In this document: positions 57,597-64,000 of the stretch, piece by piece
Layout of the letters: the number at the start of each line of letters is the position of its first letter
Numbering within the stretch: position 1 is the first letter of the stretch
NCBI GenBank assembly: GCA_030272585.1
Contig: BSYQ01000001.1
Coordinates: forward strand, 6,200,001-6,264,000
Direction of reading: 5' to 3'
Length of the DNA stretch: 64,000 nt
DNA from: Bryopsis sp. KO-2023
Lineage: Eukaryota > Chlorophyta > Ulvophyceae > Bryopsidales > Bryopsidaceae
Program-made: the position numbers and the translations under genes
Notes under the pieces: model-generated
Seen by the model: the letters and a program-made list of their open reading frames with translations, nothing else
What the model was told of the DNA's origin: nothing
The model's database searches: none

Positions 57597-58621
57597 CGAC
57601 TCCAGAAGCTGAAGTCCAACATCAGCTGGCTGTGTTGAGTAATGGATCAATTTGATCGAAATCGTGTGGCGTTTTTTTTGTGCTTGACAGAAACTTGGGA
57701 AGAAAAAAACGGAACTTTGTGAAACTTTGGACAACTCTTCTTGTGAAATCCTGTAGTTCACAACAAGCTGCGTACATGTGAGAGACCCTATGCACACGCG
57801 CAGGAAAAAAAAGGGGTGCTTCATTTGTGATCCATATACTTTTTGGTTTAGAGTATGCTTTTTGCTTCCTTCAAATGCAGGAAGCTTTTTACACGTGTTT
57901 TACGTTTGCGTTTCTCCAGCGCTATGGGGTGATGGCCTCTTCACATACACGCGACCGCGGAGTTGTCCACACTTGGAAGTTGCAACAATTGTTGAGCGAC
58001 TATGAATCGGGGTGGCGCGCACCGGCGCGGTTGTTGCGCGCGTGGTGTGCAGTACTGCACACCATGCGCAAAAATATCCCCGAGTCCTCCGTGAAAGCAA
58101 TTCGTAAGTTGGCGTAAACCTACGATATTTGTCTTTTTTTGTGTTCCGAATGTGAGCGTGCGCACTGCCGCCAAGCGTTCGATTTGCCTTGCGAACAAAC
58201 GGCTTTGTCGTGCCGCGACCCTCACATTTTCTGTTACCACGAATATTTCTGGACACGTTGCCTATCTCTGGACTTTTTTTCCGGCGCTGGTCCCCTCTGT
58301 ACGTTTTTTGCCAGCTGTTCCAAAGCGAACTGGGCCTTCTTCCTGAGCTGAGTTCCTTACCGCTCTTCAGTCGACGACCCGAAGACACAGCGAAAACAAA
58401 GGAAACGGGAGTTCGTTAGCCGTTCTGAGCCTTCCAGGAAAAATACGTAGGTCGAGACGCCATCAGAAACCAGCGCGCGCCGCAGAGGTCGCTTTTTACT
58501 TGACAGTCAGGGGGCTCGGAACCCTTCCATCCATTTATCCATGTTATTTCCTTGCACGCTCCGACGAGGTTTCGACAGCGACCGGTCGAAGAAAGCAGCC
58601 TTTTCGCGTTTTCTAGAAAAT
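57597..58621. other. Intergenic sequence with a 32-bp near-perfect palindrome
   Basis: The palindrome at 58038-58069 centres on GGTGTGCAGTACTGCACACC (58044-58063) and is broken by one mismatch. A plus-strand ORF at 57827-58117 has a helical C-terminal half but no family match or context; it is not called as a gene. Confidence 0.4.
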
Positions 58622-59501
58622 ATGGCGACTTTTGCAGCTTTCTTTGCCTCCCGCCCCCCAGTCCTTAAGGTTGTGAGAGCTAGGTCTCACAAATCCGGTA
58701 CAATAATACAGAAAGAAAGAGAGAGAGAGAGAGCAGAAACGTAAAAAAAACAGGAAAAAAAAAAACAGGTGTACAACGGACAGACAAACCTCGCCCTCTT
58801 TTTTTTTTTTTTTTTCGTTTGTTTTGTTTCAATCGTGTGGGGCCTCTGCCGCTCGCTCTAATCGACGTGCCTTTTTCGCCCGTGGGTCGGGGAGTTCTCC
58901 GTTTTCCTGGCTGTGCAGCTTTTGTACCGAAACGAAATAAACAGGAAAAAAAAACGGAGAAACGACCGCGGACGTCGTATGTTACGAGAGAGGTACTTTC
59001 GCGATAGCTCCCCTCCCCCTTTTTTCTTTTCTCTTTCGTTTCCTCCCTGCCGTAGGAACGCAGTTCAGGGTGCGGTTCTGAGTGCTGCCAATACCCCAAC
59101 CGCCGTTTTCCGTAACTTCGCCTTGAACGAAAGCTTCAGTTCACTTTAGGTCACTCGTGGGGGAGCGCGAAATCATGTGAAAGTTCTGTGGGTGTCGACT
59201 GTTTCGTCCGCAGCACTCGATACCCTAACTCAAAGAGATTTCAGTGTTTTTTTTTGTTGGAAACGATTTGCTACAGGTGAATTCTGCATTGTGTGTGTTT
59301 GTGTGTTGGCTAAAGGATGTTCCAACACATGGAAATCGCTGAATTCCTGCAGCTTTGAAAAGATCAATCTTCTTACCGCTTTCCTTCAATTTTCTATATA
59401 GTGTGTGTGTTTTGTTCCAGGCATTCATTGATTTGCGCGAGGGCTATGACCACTGGTTTCAGCTGCGTTTCAATAAGCTACCGCTGCTGATCCCGTGTTG
59501 A
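58622..59501 (+). CDS. Possible small organellar protein, incomplete model
   Basis: An ATG at 58622 opens MATFAAFFASRPPVLK, a typical targeting-peptide start. A good acceptor at 59420 precedes an exon encoding AFIDLREGYDHWFQLRFNKL and ending LLIPC at the stop 59499-59501. A middle stretch at 59056-59130 (VQGAVLSAANTPTAVF) may be an exon. The splices between them could not be made to fit one frame, so only the ends are offered. No family recognised. Confidence 0.3.
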
Positions 59502-59625
59502 CACACTTTTGAATAAGACGAACTCAAGCTAGCTAGGAAACAGATTGGGGGGTGATTAGAGCAACCGATTAAAAAAAAACAACAGAACCCCAGCTAAACA
59601 ACAGCATCACAAAAACACGACAAAA

Positions 59626-62600
59626 ATGTTTTGGGCATGTGGACTCCCGCTTCGGAAATCGAACTCCTCCCCGAGGTCGGCCGCTCATTCGAAGTCTATG
59701 ATGGAAATGACTAACACCCACGAAAGCTCTGAAGATCCATTGGATTTGGAGGGGTTTTCGGTTCTGAACACAGAAAGGACGGAAAAGTACGATCAAGGTG
59801 AGTTTGTACCAAACTGTTTGGATCGGCAAGATGTTGCTTGCAAAATCCTGTGCCTGAATGACACTAAAAACTGATTTATAGTTGATAGTTGTTCTTTTTT
59901 ACCCAGCTGATGAAAGTATGTAATGGTCCATGGTGTGTCGAAGCTTCGCTCTTTGGAAAAAAGAACAGAGTTGATTTGTTAACCAGGTTTTTTCTTGCAG
60001 AAAGCTTGCACTGACGCTTGAAATGACTTGATCCAGGGTATAGATCGGCAACGACGGGTTCTTCCAGTCAAAACGAAGACCCTCCATCATCGAGCACAGC
60101 ATTGCTCCTGTCCACGGAAGCGGCGAACTGCATTCCAAAATTGGACCCGAGAACCATTCATTTCGGCAAGACTCTCGGCAGGGGAGCCTTCAGTACAGTG
60201 TACAAAGCAACGTTGGATGGGGCTGTTGTGGCACTGAAAGTCATTCAGCACACCGAGGGGTCCATCGATACGGAGCCTCTAGAGGCCTACCTCGGGAAAC
60301 ACATAGCCCATCCTAATATCGTGAAAGTCTTGGGGGTGCATCGGCATTATTGGTGAGTTGTTTTTGAGTACGGCGATGGAATCGTCAGTTTGCTTGTTGA
60401 AAGAAAGAAAGAAAAAAAAGCGTCGAGAAAAAAGTCAACTTAAGGGATCAGTGAATGATGCTCTTTCCCGTTCCCTTGATTTTCTCTACGGTGGGGGTAG
60501 GAGCACGAATTCCATGTGGTGAAAAAAGAATGCAGTTCTGTAAACGTTGCGTTTATTCATCCATTCTCTTAACATTAACTGGATCTTTCCTCCAGTTCTC
60601 AATTTTTATTTTTATTTTATACCGAAGTGCAAACTGTTTTTTTCTTCTTTTTGAAGCGGAGAACAGGTGGACTCGGACGACACAGCATCAGTGGATTCCT
60701 TCGACAGCATCAGGCAAGAAACCCCGCAAGCCACCACCCCACAGCTGATGTCGGCCATGTCTTGCGCTTCCTCCTCATCGGATATTTTCAGCGACATAAC
60801 CAACCCAGCCACCACCACAAATACGGGGGAAGCGTGCGAAACCTGGATAGCCATGGAGCTGTGCGACAAGGGCTCCCTCAGACAAGCGATTTCTGCCGGG
60901 GAATTTTTTGAGGACAGGGCAAAGTGTCGGCCGAGAGTTTTGTTGATATTGTTGACCGCCCTGGAAATAGCGATTGCGATGAGTCATCTGCATGCTGCGG
61001 GAATTATTCACGGAGATTTGAAACCCCAGAACGTCATGCTCGTCAGTTCCGACATCGTGGCGAAGGATTTCGTTTGCAAGGTGAGGGTGAGATTCGATCG
61101 ATTGATGGATGTGGCACCGAAAAAGAGCGGAAGCTTGCAGATGCTTTTTTCCTCCTCCTTTCCGGCTCTAAATTTTCTGAGGGGATGTAAACCCAAAACG
61201 CTTCGTTCGCTTTTCACCCTGCTCTAAAATTCACATGATAAAAAAACGTGATTCAGTTCTCCATTGCCATTTACGTGTTCTGATTTCCTCAGGTCGGAGA
61301 TTTCGGCCTCAGTAGGTTGATGAACATGGAAACCCATATTTCGACATTTTCCTGCGGCAGCGTGAGTCACATGCCCCCAGAGGTTCTCAGAGATGGTATC
61401 TTAACCCCCGCGGCCGACGTGTTTTCTTTCGGAGTGTTGCTGTGGGAGCTGATGTCCGGTAAGCTCCCTTTCGTCGGGCAAGCGTTCACGGACATGATGG
61501 TTTCCATTGTGGAGGGTTACAGACCGAAAATGCCGCAATTCTTTCCCACTCAATATGCGAAATTGATCAGGGAATGTTGGAGCTCGTCGCGTCAAGTAAG
61601 GCCGACGTTCGATGACATTGTGGAAAGGTCAGTGCACATTGTGATAAGATTCTTGCAAATATGTATATATATATCTATATAGTTTTTTCCTTTTGGCAAT
61701 ATGTGTGGAGCTCTTTTTTTTTTCGTTTTAACCTGAAAGAAGATAGAAAAATGCAATTTGAGATTTTCTGTTGGGTCAGGGTTTCAATATATATATATAT
61801 ATATATATCCTGGAAGCTGTGAAACGATTTTTTTATTTTTTTTTTGGGGGGGGGGAAAGGAAATTCATATCCCATGTAATACATACTTGTTTCAAAAATG
61901 ACCTTGCTGATATCGCTCCCAAGATTTTCTTTCTTCGATTAAGTTTCTAGCTCTTGCTTTTTTTTTTCCCCGAGAAGCCCAAGGAAACTCAGTCGACTGT
62001 GTGTATGTTTTTCATAATGTCAGGCTGAGAGTGATGATTGGAGGTCCATGTGACTTCAGCCGAAAGCCTGTTTCCACACCCAGGGCTTCGGGTATACCCA
62101 GAGCCCCAAACGGCAGGGCTTCAAATCCAGCTCCATCTGTAAGAACAAAAGGGCCGCCAGGCCCAGGGGAATCGATATTATTTCAAGATTGTCCAGAAGA
62201 CACAGCTCGAGGACAATTTGGTGCGAAACGTTATATACATAAGAAAAAAAAATAAAGAAAATGCCGTTTTGTCGTTTTGATGCTCGCAAAAGGGCCTTCC
62301 AGATTTCACCACCATTTTTGCAATTATGGTGATATGCGTACCCCTTGAACACTGCCACAGAAAACTAAACTTCGGGGAAATATGTATGCACGTTATGAAT
62401 TCCATAAATTCCTTTAGAAAAGTAGACCTGGGTTTTCCTGTCGACACCCAACTGTTGGCTTTTTCCTCGGCCGATCCACCTCTCAAAGACATCGACACAC
62501 GTATTTTTCTGTGGGTCAAAAATTTCCTGACCAAAAGGTCCCTTTGAAAAAGGTGGTGCAAAATTTAAGAATCATGTGAGTGGATGGGGTTCCTCTCAGT

Positions 62601-63254
62601 GGAGATGTTTTTCTGTTTGATAGGCAATCGCATCTTTTCATTTTCGAGACTGAGGGAGTCCAGGGCATCGAGGGCTTCCCCTCGTTCTGGCCTACACACG
62701 ACTCCTGTTGATGCTTCGCCCGTCACCAGGGATTTGGAAGTCAGAAGGAGATCTTTCAGTGGATGGCCAAGTCGAGAGGTAAGCACTCCCATATGGAACC
62801 CTGCATTCTCAAGCTAAGCAGCATTTTTCCCCTTTTTCATGGCAGCTCAAGTTCAATTTTTTTGAATTCCCCCCCCCAAAAAAAAACTGTGTTGGTTTCT
62901 ATTGAAAACCCAAGGGTTACACTTCGATGGCTGTCCCGCCCACCCCCTTTTTTTTTCCTTCTGAGGTAATTGCATTGCTGTTCAGCCCCTAAATTCTCTG
63001 GTTGTGTTTTCTGTCAGGTGAAATCGCGGAAACCATCACAGGATATTACCAATGATCGGCCATCTTGGCGAAAATTTGGCCTGGGGGGTTTTCCATCCTC
63101 GCGGGAAAAAAAGAACATTTCTTTTGCCAACCCTCCCAAAGAGGACTTGCCTCCAGAAACCACTTCTCCAATAATCACTCCATTGAATGACCGGCGGAAA
63201 GGCATGGATAAACCTCCCACCACTCTATCGTGCCAATTCAGGCTGGATGGATGA
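59626..63254 (+). CDS. TKL-type protein kinase with long C-terminal tail
   Basis: Exons 59626..59797, 60037..60352, 60657..61080, 61293..61627, 62024..62220, 62624..62778, 63018..63254; phases close, 611 residues. Kinase domain about 112-415: Gly loop GRGAFSTVYKA, VALKV Lys, HPNIV, catalytic loop HGDLKPQN, DFG in VGDFGLSR, PPE for APE, and DVFSFGVLLWEL. HGD in place of HRD marks a non-RD kinase. About 55 Ser/Thr/Asp-rich residues (DSDDTASVDSFDS...) are inserted between the beta4 and beta5 strands. The 195-residue tail is basic and Ser/Pro-rich. RAF-like MAPKKK or plant TKL is the nearest class. The donor at 62220 was chosen for phase over a nearer GTAAGA. Confidence 0.88.
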
Positions 63255-64000
63255 AAAACAAAACTAAAAAATATTGCAGGGGGAAAGAGAAACTCAAAAC
63301 AGCCCCCTCCCAAAGGGAAAAGAAAAAAAAAACAGGATGATTTCATCTTTTGCATTTAAATATCTATATGTATGTAAATGTGTGCGTGCGTGGTTTTTTG
63401 CCATGGGGGGAGGGGGGGGGGGGGAACACCGCAACAAAAAAAAAATTGCCATTTGGAACCATGTCTCTATTTTTTTTGTATAGTTATCGAATGGGTGGTT
63501 TAGGAAATTTCAAAAAAATGGGAGATGGAATGAGGGAGAAACTGAAAGACAAAAAAAAAGTGAAGGAAAGAGAGAGAGAAAGGGAAAAGGGAGCCGAGAA
63601 TTAGCCAGTATAAAAAAGAGGATATGGAATCAGGTGATTTGCATGCTGATGTTTTGAGGGGTCAATGATGATTTTGATCAATTGGAGTAGCAAAAAGAAA
63701 GAAAAAAAAAACCAAAAGAAAAGAAAAAAGAAATGAGCGACTAGGGTGTTCTTTTGTTCGAAGAAGAAAGGCGAGATATTGAATATTAGTATGGGGGAAA
63801 TGGGATTTTGGTTTTTTTTTTTTTTCAGGGGAGGGGGTGGGGGGAAGAGGTGAGAAGTGTGTTAAAAATCCGAGGGGTGTGTCCTTGAGGTTTGTGTAAA
63901 AGGGAGCTTAGTCATGCCAAGTTTTACGGGTGTGCGAAAAAAACACTTTCGGGGGAAATCATTCGAGGTTAATCTTATATTGTGTGATGTTTCGGGGGGA
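63255..64000. other. 3' flank
   Basis: A- and G-rich tracts, no gene seen. Probably kinase 3' UTR and intergenic sequence. Confidence 0.5.

Noticed and set aside
57827..58117. 96-codon plus-strand ORF with helical second half
   Set aside because: No start context, family or joinable exon; other frames are equally open here.

Overview
The window is nuclear DNA of a photosynthetic eukaryote. The genes are split by many GT-AG introns (roughly 75 to 860 bp), with T-rich intron and flanking tracts. Content points to the green lineage: a starch synthase III with three CBM53 modules, a plastid alpha/beta hydrolase of the At5g19850 type, an AAE13/ACSF3-type malonyl-CoA synthetase, an envelope-pore-like beta barrel and a Kdo transferase. 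A streptophyte or prasinophyte alga fits best; the species cannot be fixed from sequence alone.

Layout. 1-11244 is a mobile-element cluster. It holds the 5' part of a Ty3-type element on the minus strand (Gag, primer-binding site, probable 5' LTR); a complete, apparently young chromovirus (3049-8694, visually identical 273-bp LTRs, 5-bp target duplication) inserted into older sequence; and a tyrosine-recombinase element (about 8700-11244) preceded by an unusual repeat array and long inverted repeat and followed by 118-bp direct repeats. 11777-63254 is a gene-rich region with these genes in order: RRM/RGG RNA-binding protein (-), small ORF (+), proteasome maturation factor UMP1 (-), starch synthase III (-), plastid alpha/beta hydrolase (+), DUF218 protein (-), acyl/malonyl-CoA synthetase (+), fibrillarin (+), Kdo transferase (+), a small hypothetical (+), RING-H2 E3 ligase (-), secreted Cys-rich protein (+), beta-barrel envelope protein (+), a possible small organellar protein (+) and a TKL-type kinase (+). 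Non-autonomous elements lie between and inside the genes: a MITE carrying a nested solo LTR, a second MITE copy in a DUF218 intron, and a hAT-type MITE with an 8-bp duplication.

Exon structures were built by hand from splice consensus, reading phase and protein-family fit. Where all phases close and the protein matches a known family, the model is strong; uncertain ends are stated. The genes do not form a pathway cluster. The most unusual points are three covarying hairpins in the leader of a chromovirus that lacks a recognisable capsid domain but carries a methyltransferase-like domain; the helically phased repeat array upstream of the tyrosine recombinase; a roughly 340-residue disordered insertion inside the Kdo transferase; and an extreme KAEVEA-type helix in starch synthase III.
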